Counted from the first letter of the stretch, positions 35,217-43,446 are shown. The stretch is 64,000 nt of DNA from Streptomyces paludis (GCF_003344965.1 NZ_CP031194.1:8060001-8124000), one strand, 5' to 3'. Translations and numbers: made by a program. The notes: a model not told the origin generated them from the letters alone.

Positions 35217-35789
35217 GTGGACACCGGACATCCGCCCCGGCGGACGGCGCCGGTCGTCGCCGTCGTCGTGCTCGTCATGGCCGCGCTGACGGCCGGCTGG
35301 CAGCTGATCGACCGGGCGCTGAACGACCGTCAGCCGCTGCCGCGCGGCGCCGTGCTGGAGCTGGGCCCCGATCCGGCCCTGCTGCGGGTGGCCGACGACG
35401 GCTGGTCGCTGAGCAAGTCGCGCAGCGACGCCGGCTCCTCGTACGTGCTGACCCGCGCCGGGGTCGAGGTGGCCGCCGTGTACGTCGGACTCACCGAGGC
35501 CGCCGGGCCCGGCGAGCTGTGGGCGGGGCTGCGCCGGGTCCAGTCCGTCGCGGACGGCGGCAGCCGGCTCGGCGCGCCGCGGGCGATCGTCGCGCGCTCC
35601 GGCGCCCGGGGCCGCACCGGGACGCTGACCAGGGACGGCCGTACGGGCACGGCCACGCTCTGGCTGCCGCCCGGCGGCGGCTACGCCGTGGAGATCACCG
35701 TCCTGGCACGGCCGGACGCCGGGGCCGGCGCGGTCCGGGCCGCCACGGCGCTGGCGCACAGCGTGTCGTTCCCCCGGCAGGGCCCGTGA
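35217..35789 (+). CDS. Membrane-anchored protein, unknown function
   Basis: 190 residues: one N-terminal membrane helix (about 10-30) and an external domain of about 150 residues (DDGWSLSKSRSDAGSSYVLTRAGVEVAAVYVG ... TLWLPPGGGYAVEITVLARPD) with no recognised family. GTG 35217. Its stop overlaps the next start (GTGA), coupling it to the PrsW protease, of which it could be a partner or substrate. Confidence 0.6.
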   Translation: MDTGHPPRRTAPVVAVVVLVMAALTAGWQLIDRALNDRQPLPRGAVLELGPDPALLRVADDGWSLSKSRSDAGSSYVLTRAGVEVAAVYVGLTEAAGPGELWAGLRRVQSVADGGSRLGAPRAIVARSGARGRTGTLTRDGRTGTATLWLPPGGGYAVEITVLARPDAGAGAVRAATALAHSVSFPRQGP

Positions 35790-36868
35790 GGCCCGTCGTC
35801 GCGCCGGCGCGGCCCTCGGCGTACACGGCGGTACGCGGCTCCCTGCGCCGGTGGCCGGTCGGCTGCCTCTGCGCCGTACTGTGCCTGGCGGGCTGCGCCT
35901 TCGTCGCCTTCGAGTTCGCGGCCGTCGTCCGGGTCTTCCCCGATCTCGCGTTGCTCGCCTTCGTCCTGCTGCTGTTCACGGTCGTCGTGGGCAAGGCGGC
36001 CCTGGCCCGGGTCCGGCCGTTCCGCGATCCGCCGCGCGCCTGGGCGTGGAGCGGGGTCGCCTGGGGAGCCACCGCGGCGACCGCGTGCGCCCTCGTCGCC
36101 AACGACGGGCTCCAGTCCATCTGGGCCAAGACCGCCGGAGTGGGCTTCGGCTCCCGCTGGGGAGCGGCGCTCACCGCGCCGCTCAACGAGGAACTCCTCA
36201 AGTTCTCCGGCGTCGTCCTGATCGCCCTCGTCGCCCGCCGGCTGATCCGGGGCCCGCTCGACGGGTTCTTCCTCGGCGCGTTCACCGGACTCGGCTTCCA
36301 GGCGGTGGAGAACTGGACGTACGCGATGAACGCGATCCTGGCAGGCGGCGGGGTGAACGGTGTCACCGAGGTCACCCAGTCCTTCACCACCCGGGTCCTG
36401 CTGACCGGCCTCGGCTCGCACTGGGCGATGAGCGCCGTCGCCGGGACCGGCGCCGGTGTGCTGTTCGCGCACAGCGACCGGCCCGTGCGCCGGCGGCTCG
36501 TACCGGCCGCCGCCTGTGTCCTGACGGCCATGGGCATGCACGCGCTGTTCGACGCGCCCGTGCTGGACTCCGCCGGCGGCCTCGCGGTCAAGGTCGCGGT
36601 CAACTTCCTTGTCGCCGTGGGCTTCTGCCTGGTCCTGCGCCACCGGGCCCGCCGCCGCGCCCGCGCTTTCCTGGAGTCGGCGGAGACCCCGATCGGCGTC
36701 GAACTGCTCACGCGCCGCTCCCGGCGCCGCGCCCTGGAACGGGTGGCGCCGGGCCACCGCGCCGTCGCGGCGGCGCGCGCCGCTTCCTATCTCGACATCG
36801 TCGAGGAACGGGCCGCGAACGGCGACGCTCCCGAGCGGGCGCCCGACATGAACATCATTACCAAATGA
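35786..36868 (+). CDS. PrsW-family intramembrane metalloprotease
   Basis: 360 residues with about eight membrane helices. Family motifs: NEELLKF (E-E-x-x-K type, metal-binding Glu), FLGAFTGLGFQAVENW, and HALFDA with a ligand His; a conserved helix FTTRVLLTGLGSHWAMSAVAG is also present. Founding member PrsW of Bacillus cleaves an anti-sigma factor. Start GTG 35786 overlaps the upstream gene. The last 60 residues are cytosolic and basic. Confidence 0.85.
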   Translation: MRPVVAPARPSAYTAVRGSLRRWPVGCLCAVLCLAGCAFVAFEFAAVVRVFPDLALLAFVLLLFTVVVGKAALARVRPFRDPPRAWAWSGVAWGATAATACALVANDGLQSIWAKTAGVGFGSRWGAALTAPLNEELLKFSGVVLIALVARRLIRGPLDGFFLGAFTGLGFQAVENWTYAMNAILAGGGVNGVTEVTQSFTTRVLLTGLGSHWAMSAVAGTGAGVLFAHSDRPVRRRLVPAAACVLTAMGMHALFDAPVLDSAGGLAVKVAVNFLVAVGFCLVLRHRARRRARAFLESAETPIGVELLTRRSRRRALERVAPGHRAVAAARAASYLDIVEERAANGDAPERAPDMNIITK

Positions 36869-36870
36869 TG
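36853..36870 (+). promoter_or_regulatory. AT-rich inverted repeat upstream of the His-rich gene
   Basis: CATCATT-ACCA-AATGATG is a perfect 7-bp dyad overlapping the PrsW stop codon, 126 bases before the His-rich start. Its low GC stands out. It may be an operator for a metal regulator; it does not match the usual Zur or Nur box layout. Confidence 0.4.
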
Positions 36871-36995
36871 GTCGCACCCGAATGCCGTACCGGACGGTGA
36901 CGCCGTCGGCGGTTCGTCGTTACGGAGGCGAAATCAGGCCAGCAGCACCCGGAACGACCGGGTGTCACCGCCTGCCGAGGCAACTGGAGGGAACC

Positions 36996-37295
36996 ATGAC
37001 GACAACCGCGCACGCACCCCACCCGAACCACGCGCACGAGCACGGCGCGGGCTGCGGCCATGTGGCCGTCCCGCACGAGGACCACGTCGACTACGTCCAC
37101 GACGGGCATCTGCACCAGGTCCACGAGGACCACGTCGACGAGTGCGAGCCGGGCGGCCACGCCCCGCACGGCGGCCACGACCACCGGCACGGCGCGGGCT
37201 GCGGCCATGTGGCGGTGCCCCACGGCGACCACGTGGACTATGTGCACGACGGACACCGCCACGCCGAGCACGAGGGCCACTGGGACGACCACTGA
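36996..37295 (+). CDS. Histidine-rich, probable metal-binding protein
   Basis: 99 residues, about a quarter His. It has an internal duplication: HGAGCGHVAVPHEDHVDYV and HGAGCGHVAVPHGDHVDYV, each followed by HDGH-x-H and an Asp/Glu/His-rich segment. The repeated Cys and dense His suggest Zn, Ni or Co binding (storage or buffering). No signal peptide, so cytosolic. ATG 36996 follows GGAGGG; a 7-bp hairpin (36946-36964) precedes the ribosome site. Function inferred from composition. Confidence 0.75.
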   Translation: MTTTAHAPHPNHAHEHGAGCGHVAVPHEDHVDYVHDGHLHQVHEDHVDECEPGGHAPHGGHDHRHGAGCGHVAVPHGDHVDYVHDGHRHAEHEGHWDDH

Positions 37296-37306
37296 CCGCA
37301 ACGCGA

Positions 37307-37348
37307 CCGGCCCCGGCCGCTCCCTGACGGGGGAGCGGCCGGGGCCGG
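37307..37348. terminator. Bidirectional terminator hairpin
   Basis: Perfect 18-bp stem (arms 37307-37324 and 37331-37348), six-base loop, between the convergent His-rich and MFS genes. Confidence 0.9.
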
Positions 37349-37369
37349 GGCGTACGGCGTGGCTCTCGC

Positions 37370-38977
37370 TCAGCCCACCGGGGTGGCCTTGACGGGGAGG
37401 TCCTCGGCGGCGGCCTTCTCCGCCGCTTCCTCGGCGAGCCGCTCCATGCCGCTCGTCGTCTTGAGGGGCTTCTCCTTGAGGAAGACCACCGCGAGCACCG
37501 TGAACGCCGCGATGGGCGCGGCGACCAGGAAGAGTTCGGCCGTGGCCACGCCGTAGGCGTGCTCCACGATGTCCCGCATCGCCGGGGGCAGCTGCGACAT
37601 GTCGGGCACGGCGTGCCCGCCGGAGCCGCCGGAGGCCGCGCCGCCCGCGTCACCGAGGCTCTTGCTCATCTCGGCGGAGACCCGGTTGGCCAGGATCGCG
37701 CCGAGCACGCTCGTCCCGATCGTGCCGCCCATGCTGCGGAAGAACGTCAGGACGGAGGTGGCGGCGCCCAGCTCCGCGGCCGGGACGTCGTTCTGCGCCA
37801 CGAGGACCAGGTTCTGCATCAGCAGGCCGACGCCGATACCGAGGATGGCCATGTAGACGCTGAGCAGGGTGAAGCCCGTACCGGCGTCGATGGTGGCCAG
37901 CAGGCCCAGCCCCGCCGTCATGGTGACGGCGCCGACGATCAGATAGATCTTCCACTTGCCGGTGGAGCTGATGAGCTGTCCGGCGACGGTCGAGGAGACC
38001 AGCAGCCCGAGGATCAGCGGCAGCCCCATCAGACCGGCGACGGTGGGGGACTTGCCGAGCGAGATCTGGAAGTACTGCGAGAGGAAGACGGTGCCGCCGA
38101 ACATGGCCAGACCGACCAGCAGGCTCGCGACGGTGGTGAGGCTGACCGTCCGGTTGCGGAAGATGTCCAGCGGGATGACCGGCTCGGGGACATGGGCCTC
38201 CACGTAGACCGCGGCGCCCAGCAGGGCGACTCCCGTGAGCGTCAGGGCGAACGTCTGCCAGGAGAGCCAGTCGAAGTTGTTGCCCGCCAGCGAGGTCCAG
38301 ATGAGCAGCGCGCTGACGCCCGCGACGATCAGGAACGCGCCCAGGTAGTCGATCTTCACCTCACGGCGCGTCGTGGGCAGCCGCAGGGTGCGCTGGATCA
38401 GCAGGATCGCGGCCAGCGCGAACGGTACGCCGATGAAGAAGCACCAACGCCAGCCGAGCCAGGAGGTGTCCACCATGACCCCGCCGATGAGCGGTCCGGA
38501 GACCGTACCGACGGCGATGACGGCTCCGAAGATCCCGGCGTACTTGCCCAGCCTGCGGGGCGGGACGATGGCCGCCATGACGATCTGCGCGAGGGCGGTC
38601 AGCCCGCCCGCGCCGATGCCCTGGACGACCCGGCTGAAGATCAGCAGCCCCACGCCCTGCGAGAAGCCCGCGAGGAGGGAGCCCACGATGAACAGGGCCA
38701 GCGAGAGCTGGAGCAGCAGCTTCTTGTTGTAGAGGTCGGAGAGCTTGCCCCACAGGGGCACGGTCGCCGTCATGGCGAGCAGCTCGGAGGTGACGACCCA
38801 GGTGAACGCGGACTGGCTGCCGTTGAGGTCGGCGATGATCCGGGGCAGGGCGTTGGCCACCACGGTGCCGGCCAGGATGGCGACGAACATCCCCGCCATT
38901 AGCCCGGACATCGCCTGGAGTATCTGGCGGTTGGTCATGGAGGGCGGCGCCTGTTCGGGCGCCTGAGCTGAACTCAC
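37370..38977 (-). CDS. DHA2-family (EmrB/QacA) MFS drug efflux transporter
   Basis: 535 residues, 14-helix drug:H+ antiporter. N-terminal motif QAMSGLMAGMFVAILAGTVVANALPRI, motif A variant GKLSDLYNKK, and motif C-like GTVSGPLIGGVMVD. Start GTG 38977 with AAGGA close upstream; the longer reading adds six residues. Upstream on the same strand lies a TetR-family gene (39023-39727), its likely regulator. Exported compound unknown. Confidence 0.9.
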   Translation of the reverse strand: MSSAQAPEQAPPSMTNRQILQAMSGLMAGMFVAILAGTVVANALPRIIADLNGSQSAFTWVVTSELLAMTATVPLWGKLSDLYNKKLLLQLSLALFIVGSLLAGFSQGVGLLIFSRVVQGIGAGGLTALAQIVMAAIVPPRRLGKYAGIFGAVIAVGTVSGPLIGGVMVDTSWLGWRWCFFIGVPFALAAILLIQRTLRLPTTRREVKIDYLGAFLIVAGVSALLIWTSLAGNNFDWLSWQTFALTLTGVALLGAAVYVEAHVPEPVIPLDIFRNRTVSLTTVASLLVGLAMFGGTVFLSQYFQISLGKSPTVAGLMGLPLILGLLVSSTVAGQLISSTGKWKIYLIVGAVTMTAGLGLLATIDAGTGFTLLSVYMAILGIGVGLLMQNLVLVAQNDVPAAELGAATSVLTFFRSMGGTIGTSVLGAILANRVSAEMSKSLGDAGGAASGGSGGHAVPDMSQLPPAMRDIVEHAYGVATAELFLVAAPIAAFTVLAVVFLKEKPLKTTSGMERLAEEAAEKAAAEDLPVKATPVG

Positions 38978-39022
38978 GTGTCCTTCTTCTCTCAAGACGA
39001 AAAGCGGTGGGGCACTGCGGAC

Positions 39023-39727
39023 TCAGCCGCCGGTGGGCGGTTCCGCGAGGCCGGCGGCCAACTGGTCGAAGACGCGCCGGAAGATGCCGGAGAACGTGCC
39101 GGGCCGCCCCTGGGCGAACGAGTGCTCGACGGCGACCCGGACGGCGGTGGTGGCGACGGCGGCGAGCAGTCTCGGGTAGAGACCGAGGCCGGAGGATTCG
39201 AGCGGGCCGCACTCGACGCGGCCGTCGGCGCCGGCCCGGGAGCCGGCGCGCTCCGCCGGGCGGCCGTCGGGCACCGGACCGCCGGCGAGCCGGTCGGCGA
39301 TCGCCTCGGCGAGCAGAACCTCCTCGGCGATGTGCAGCCCCAGGCCGCGCACCAGCAGATGAGGGGAGCGCTGGAGCACCTTGGCCCGCAGGCTCCAGAT
39401 CTCGTGCTGCTCCTCCACATCCCTGAGTTCGGCGGCCATGGCGTCGCGGACGACGGCGAGCGCGGGCGGGCCGGCGGGCGTCTCGCGCACCGCGCGCCGT
39501 ATCCGCTGCCCGGCCTCCGGGTCGAGCATGACGAACGCGTCGTCGTGGCACTCGAAGTAGTTGAAGAACGTACGCGGCGAGACACCGGCCGCCTCGCTGA
39601 TCGCCTCGACGGTCACGTTCTCGGCGCCGTGCTCTGCGGCCAGCCGCACCGCGGCCTCCGCCAGCGCCGCCCGGGTGGCCCGCTTCTTGCGCTCCCGTAG
39701 CCCCGGGACCGTACCGTCACTGTTCAC
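39023..39727 (-). CDS. TetR-family regulator
   Basis: 234 residues. HTH at about 12-55 (RATRAALAEAAVRLAAEHGAENVTVEAISEAAGVSPRTFFNYF), followed by a helical ligand domain. The HTH end SPRTFFNYFECHDDAFV is typical of the group controlling MFS pumps. It lies 45 bases upstream of the DHA2 transporter on the same strand and is probably cotranscribed with it. GTG 39727 is next to a TTGCA-N5-TGCAA dyad (39731-39745), a likely autoregulatory operator also reaching the divergent aldo/keto reductase. Confidence 0.88.
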   Translation of the reverse strand: MNSDGTVPGLRERKKRATRAALAEAAVRLAAEHGAENVTVEAISEAAGVSPRTFFNYFECHDDAFVMLDPEAGQRIRRAVRETPAGPPALAVVRDAMAAELRDVEEQHEIWSLRAKVLQRSPHLLVRGLGLHIAEEVLLAEAIADRLAGGPVPDGRPAERAGSRAGADGRVECGPLESSGLGLYPRLLAAVATTAVRVAVEHSFAQGRPGTFSGIFRRVFDQLAAGLAEPPTGG

Positions 39728-39730
39728 GTA

Positions 39731-39745
39731 TTGCAGAGTATGCAA
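39731..39745. promoter_or_regulatory. Candidate TetR operator
   Basis: TTGCAGAGTATGCAA: 5-bp arms around five bases, in an AT-rich 64-base gap between the divergent TetR and aldo/keto reductase genes. A further overlapping TGCAAAAATGCA (39741-39752) adds a second dyad. Confidence 0.55.
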
Positions 39746-39791
39746 AAATGCAGCATCCGCAAAATTATTTTCTGCCCTTAATCTAATCCGT

Positions 39792-40775
39792 ATGGAGCAG
39801 CGTGGTTTGGGCAGAACAGGGCGAGCGGTCTCCGCCGTCGGACTGGGAACGTGGCAGCTCGGCGCGGACTGGGGCGCGGTGACCGAACCGGACGCGTTCG
39901 CCGTCCTGGACGCGGCCGTCGAGTCGGGCGTCACCTTCTTCGACACGGCGGACGTGTACGGCGACGGCCGCAGCGAGCGGCTGATCGGCCGCTATCTGAA
40001 GGACCGGCCGGACGCCGGGGTGTACGTCGCGACGAAGATGGGCCGGCGCGCCGAGCAGCTCCCCGAGAACTACGTACTGGACAACTTCCGCGCCTGGAAC
40101 GACCGTTCCCGGGCCAACCTCGGGGTGGACACCCTCGACCTCGTCCAGCTGCACTGCCCGCCCTCGTCCGTCTACTCCTCCGACGAGGTCTTCGACGCGC
40201 TCGACACCCTGGTGGCGCAGGAGCGGATCGGGGCCTACGCGGTGAGCGTCGAGACCTGCGCCGAGGCGCTGACGGCGATCACCCGGCCCGGGGTCGCGAG
40301 CGTGCAGATCATCCTCAACCCGTTCCGGACGAAGCCGCTCGAAGAGGTGCTGCCGGCGGCCCGGGCCGCCGGGGTCGGCATCATCGCGCGCGTGCCGCTC
40401 GCCTCCGGGCTGCTGTCCGGGACGTACACCGGGGAGACGGTCTTCGCCGCGGACGACCACCGCGCGTACAACCGTCTCGGCGAGGCGTTCGACCGGGGGG
40501 AGACCTTCTCGGGTGTCGACTACGGGACGGGGCTCGCGGCGGCCGCCGAGTTCGCCGGGCTGGTGGCCGGCGGCGCCACGCCGGCGCAGACCGCGCTGCG
40601 CTGGATCATCCAGCAGCCGGGCGTCAGCAGCGTCATCCCCGGCGCGCGCTCCGTCGCCCAGGTCCGCGCCAACAGCGCCGCCGCCGGACTGCCGCCGCTG
40701 ACCGCGCCGGTGCTGGAGGCCGTACAGGAGCTGTACGACCGGCGGCTGCGGGCCTCGGTCCACCCGCACTGGTAG
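39792..40775 (+). CDS. Aldo/keto reductase
   Basis: 327-residue AKR. Catalytic Asp and Tyr in FFDTADVYG, Lys in VATKMG, His in VQLHCPP; C-terminal cofactor segment VIPGARSVAQVRANSAA. No ribosome site before ATG 39792, but TAATCT at 39779-39784 is well placed as a -10 for a transcript starting at the ATG, so translation is probably leaderless. Divergent from the TetR gene and possibly under its control. A terminator follows at 40818-40854. Confidence 0.88.
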   Translation: MEQRGLGRTGRAVSAVGLGTWQLGADWGAVTEPDAFAVLDAAVESGVTFFDTADVYGDGRSERLIGRYLKDRPDAGVYVATKMGRRAEQLPENYVLDNFRAWNDRSRANLGVDTLDLVQLHCPPSSVYSSDEVFDALDTLVAQERIGAYAVSVETCAEALTAITRPGVASVQIILNPFRTKPLEEVLPAARAAGVGIIARVPLASGLLSGTYTGETVFAADDHRAYNRLGEAFDRGETFSGVDYGTGLAAAAEFAGLVAGGATPAQTALRWIIQQPGVSSVIPGARSVAQVRANSAAAGLPPLTAPVLEAVQELYDRRLRASVHPHW

Positions 40776-40817
40776 ACACGCACATCCGGGGGAGCCCGGC
40801 GGGGCGACGGCGGGCGG

Positions 40818-40854
40818 GAGCGGCGAACGGGAGGCGGGGAGCCGTTCGCCGCTC
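40818..40854 (+). terminator. Terminator hairpin after the aldo/keto reductase
   Basis: 13-bp perfect stem (40818-40830 with 40842-40854), 11-base loop, 43 bases past the stop. The rest of 40855-41075 is the promoter and leader region of the cold-shock gene, with a small stem (41029-41043, CCCGCA/TGCGGG) 33 bases before the start codon. Confidence 0.8.
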
Positions 40855-41075
40855 CGATCGGGCGGCGCGACGGCAAGAGTTGGTCGTTTCTGTGGCTGTA
40901 TCGCGTCGCGCCATGTAGCGTCTTGATCAGCTGTCGTGGTTCCGAAGTACCGCTCGCCCGTGACGTGCCGTTGCGGGCGTTTGTGCTGTTCAGCGTCTCT
41001 GCGGACCAGGGCGATCACCTCCGGTTCCCCGCACCGTGCGGGGAGCCTCAGCGTCCCTCGAAACGGAGACTCAAC

Positions 41076-41279
41076 ATGGCCAGCGGAACAGTGAAGTGGT
41101 TCAACTCGGAAAAGGGCTTCGGCTTCATCGCCCAGGACGGTGGCGGTCCGGACGTGTTCGCGCACTACTCGAACATCGCGGCCACGGGCTACCGTGAGCT
41201 GACGGAGGGCCAGCAGGTCAACTTCGAGGTCACGCAGGGCCAGAAGGGCCCGCAGGCGGAGAACATCACCCCCGCCTGA
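41076..41279 (+). CDS. Cold-shock protein (CspA family)
   Basis: 67-residue single-stranded nucleic-acid-binding protein, RNA chaperone. RNP1 is GFGFI and RNP2 is VFAHY; N-terminus [14 protein letters not shown] is characteristic. ATG 41076 follows a weak CGGAGA site after a long leader, as in other cold-shock genes whose leaders control translation. Monocistronic. Confidence 0.95.
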   Translation: MASGTVKWFNSEKGFGFIAQDGGGPDVFAHYSNIAATGYRELTEGQQVNFEVTQGQKGPQAENITPA

Positions 41280-41458
41280 CCCTCTCGTACGGCAGAGCGC
41301 GCAGGGCGCCGGTCCGGTGGATTTCCCCGGGCCGGCGCCCCGCTGTGTGAACTGCGTGCGGTGGGTGCGGGCGGCAGGCGCGATCAGGCCATGTGGTGAT
41401 CAGGCCACGTTCTGCCGTGGCCGCGGCTCGGGGTCCCGCACGCTCTCGGGGAGCGCTA

Positions 41459-41633
41459 GGGCCTGTCTGACAAATAGCGCCGTCCGCCCGTAGGGCGGGG
41501 CTCGCGGCGTCTGGTGCGTGCGATCGCAAGGCGGAGGGTCGCCCCAGTACTGGACGTACTGGGGTGATCCCGACAACGCCGCGAGCGTGCGTGCCAGGCG
41601 TCGCGAGCCAGGCGGGATTTGTCAGACAGGCCC
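41459..41633. mobile_element. MITE-like element with perfect terminal inverted repeats, flanked by TA
   Basis: 175-bp non-coding element with perfect 17-bp ends (41459-41475 and 41617-41633; CAGACAGGCC type), flanked both sides by TA, the target duplication of IS630/Tc1-mariner transposons. Inner sequence is also self-complementary: a 9-bp dyad (CCCCAGTAC / GTACTGGGG, 41542-41564) at the centre and G-U-tolerant pairing between the arms, so RNA would fold as one long hairpin. No transposase; mobilised in trans if at all. The element inserted in the 3' end of the histidine phosphatase gene. The rest of 41280-41458 holds the phosphatase's former C-terminal coding sequence. Confidence 0.8.
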
Positions 41634-42218
41634 TAGGTTCCAGCCAGTGATCACCGGACGGTCGTGCTCCGTGCCGAGCCGGGACAGCGTGCCGGTGGCG
41701 AGCTGGAACAGCGCCCCGGCGGCCGGCGCGAGCCCCAGATAGCGCGCGGTGAGCACCCGCAGGAAGTGGCCGTGCGAGACGAGCGCGACATCGTCGTCCG
41801 CGGAGCGCAGCGCCTCCAGTGCCTCGTCGAGCACCCGGTCGGCGCGCCGGCCCACCTCCTCGGGGTTCTCGCCCGGCTGCTCGGGGCGGCCGGGGGTGAC
41901 CCCGTCGGTCCACAGGTTCCAGCCGGGGCGCGTGCGGTGGATCTCGGCCGTCGTGACGCCCTCGTAGCCGCCGTAGTTCCACTCGTGCAGCCCGGGAGTG
42001 ATCCGCTGCCGGTCGAGACCGGCCAGCTCGGCGGTGCGCCGGGCCCGGGCCAGCGGGCTGACCAGCGCGAGACCGATACGGCGTTCCGCCAGCAGCGGAG
42101 CCAGCGAGCGGGCCTCGCTCTCGCCGCGCCCGGTCAGCGGCAGATCGGTGTAGCTGGTGTGCCGGCCGGACAGGGACCAGTCGGTCTCACCGTGCCTGAT
42201 CAAGATCAACTCACCCAT
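41622..42218 (-). CDS. Histidine phosphatase (phosphoglycerate mutase-like), C-terminus altered by MITE
   Basis: 198 residues. Catalytic motif LILIRHGETDWSLSGRHTS (phosphohistidine) near residue 9, Arg in SPLARARRTAEL, Glu in LHEWNYGGYEG and the second His in LVSHGHFLR: all catalytic residues present. The final three codons (Gly-Pro-Val) and stop come from the MITE end; without the element plus one TA the frame continues 18 codons to a TGA at 41400-41402. The enzyme is probably still active because the catalytic core is upstream. Substrate unknown. ATG 42218. Confidence 0.87.
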   Translation of the reverse strand: MGELILIRHGETDWSLSGRHTSYTDLPLTGRGESEARSLAPLLAERRIGLALVSPLARARRTAELAGLDRQRITPGLHEWNYGGYEGVTTAEIHRTRPGWNLWTDGVTPGRPEQPGENPEEVGRRADRVLDEALEALRSADDDVALVSHGHFLRVLTARYLGLAPAAGALFQLATGTLSRLGTEHDRPVITGWNLGPV

Positions 42219-42348
42219 GTGGGCCGCTCGCTTTCCGGTGCTCAGGGCTCCGTGAGCGGGGCCCGTCCTCCCAGTGTCCCCTGCCGGGGTGACCGGCGGC
42301 GCGGGGAATGCCGCTGGTGGGCGCCGTGTTATACGGGCGTACCTACCT

Positions 42349-42367
42349 GACGGAGACGATCTCCGTC
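42349..42367 (+). promoter_or_regulatory. Leader hairpin adjoining the rpmE2 ribosome site
   Basis: GACGGAGA-CGA-TCTCCGTC: 8-bp stem, three-base loop, ending 3 bases before the AAGGAGG-type ribosome site. A stem here could be the binding site for autoregulation by L31, as in known L31 leaders; no Zur box was seen in the upstream 100 bases. Confidence 0.5.
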
Positions 42368-42385
42368 GTAAGGAGGGAGAGAACG

Positions 42386-42637
42386 GTGAAGCCTCGTATC
42401 CACCCCGTCTCCCGTCCGGTCGTCTACCGCGACCGCGCGGCGGGCACCGCCTTCCTGACCCGCTCGACCGCCGACGCGGCGGAGCGCGTGGAGTGGGAGG
42501 ACGGGAACACGTACCCGGTCATCGATGTGGAGATCTCTTCCGCGAGTCACCCCTTCTACACCGGCAAGGGACGCGTGGTGGACACCGCGGGGCGGGTGGA
42601 GCGGTTCGAGCGGCGTTACGGGAAGCACGACAGCTGA
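42386..42637 (+). CDS. rpmE2: 50S ribosomal protein L31, type B
   Basis: 83 residues: N-terminus [20 protein letters not shown] and [29 protein letters not shown] match the zinc-independent (type B) L31, which lacks the Cys ligands of type A and replaces it when zinc is scarce. GTG 42386 after AAGGAGG. Usually under Zur control, but no clear Zur box is seen here. Strong terminator follows at 42697-42737. Confidence 0.93.
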   Translation: MKPRIHPVSRPVVYRDRAAGTAFLTRSTADAAERVEWEDGNTYPVIDVEISSASHPFYTGKGRVVDTAGRVERFERRYGKHDS

Positions 42638-42696
42638 CCCCGTAGGTCCGCCGGACGCCCGGCCCGGACCCGCAGCAGAAGATGTACGTGACAGAC

Positions 42697-42737
42697 AGAG
42701 CCGGACAGGGGCCCGAAGAGGGCTTCTGTCCGGCTCT
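42697..42737 (+). terminator. Terminator hairpin after rpmE2
   Basis: 12 perfect base pairs (42697-42708 with 42726-42737), extended to 18 including two G-U pairs, five-base loop (GAAGA). It lies between the convergent L31 and MarR genes. Confidence 0.85.
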
Positions 42738-42796
42738 CCGCGTCGCGTGGGCTGCTACTTCGGCCACGTGTGTGAGCCCGCGACGGGCGGCGCCCG

Positions 42797-43267
42797 TCAG
42801 GCCGGAGTGGCGTCCGGACCCGGGCCCGCCTCCACGGTCCTGACCAGCGGCGCCAGCTCGGGGATCCGTGCCGCCGCGTCCAGGGCCTCGCGCAGCGCCG
42901 TGTCGTTCGTCGGCCGCGCGAGCGCGAGCAGCTCCCGGCCCGCCTCGCTGACCTCGGTGTAGATCCCGCGCCGGTCGGTCGGGCACAGGTACCGGGCGAG
43001 CAGGCCGCGGTCCTCCAGCCGGGTGACCAGGCGGGTGGTGGCGCTCTGGCTGAGCACGACGGCGTCGGCGACCTGCTTCATCTGGAGATGGCCGCCGTCG
43101 CCGTCGTGCTGCCGGCTGAGGACGTTGAGCAGCGAGTACTCGCGGACGCTGAGGTCGTGCCGGGCCTGGAGCGCGCGCTCTATGTGTCCTTCGATCCTGC
43201 TGTGCAGCAGCGAGAGCGCGCACCAGCCCTGGGCGAGTCCGGTGGGCGCGGTGTCCGCGGCGGTCAT
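42797..43267 (-). CDS. MarR-family regulator
   Basis: 156 residues. Winged-helix core LSVREYSLLNVLSRQHDG ... QMKQVADAVVLSQSATTRLVTRLEDRGLLAR, wing YLCPTDRRGIYTEVSEAG. ATG 43267 after GGAGGA. Divergent from the MFS gene, which it probably represses through the AT-rich dyad at 43370-43394. Confidence 0.9.
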   Translation of the reverse strand: MTAADTAPTGLAQGWCALSLLHSRIEGHIERALQARHDLSVREYSLLNVLSRQHDGDGGHLQMKQVADAVVLSQSATTRLVTRLEDRGLLARYLCPTDRRGIYTEVSEAGRELLALARPTNDTALREALDAAARIPELAPLVRTVEAGPGPDATPA

Positions 43268-43369
43268 GACGTCCTCCTGCTCGGTACGGCTCGGTACGGC
43301 GTGCGTGCGACGTGCGGGGTGCGCCGTGGTGCGCTGTTCCAGGATAGGCCACCTCCGCGATATAACGCG

Positions 43370-43394
43370 CTTGCAATTAATCCGCGTCTGCAAG
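43370..43394. promoter_or_regulatory. Candidate MarR operator between marR-like and MFS genes
   Basis: CTTGCA / TGCAAG, 6-bp arms with 13-base spacer, in the AT-rich part of the divergent intergenic region. Confidence 0.4.
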
Positions 43395-43446
43395 TATTGT
43401 GTGTGACGGTAAAAGGCTCACGCAATCGCTTGAAAGGTGGCACGCC

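Noticed and set aside
36853..36870. Zur or Nur box before the His-rich gene
   Set aside because: The dyad has a 4-base spacer and different half-sites, so it is only reported as an unassigned inverted repeat.
41280..41640. Small gene between the cold-shock gene and the phosphatase
   Set aside because: Short frames here fall within the MITE or antisense to the lost phosphatase tail; none has a ribosome site.
42280..42385. Zur box upstream of type B L31
   Set aside because: No AT-rich 7-1-7 dyad found; only a leader hairpin is visible.
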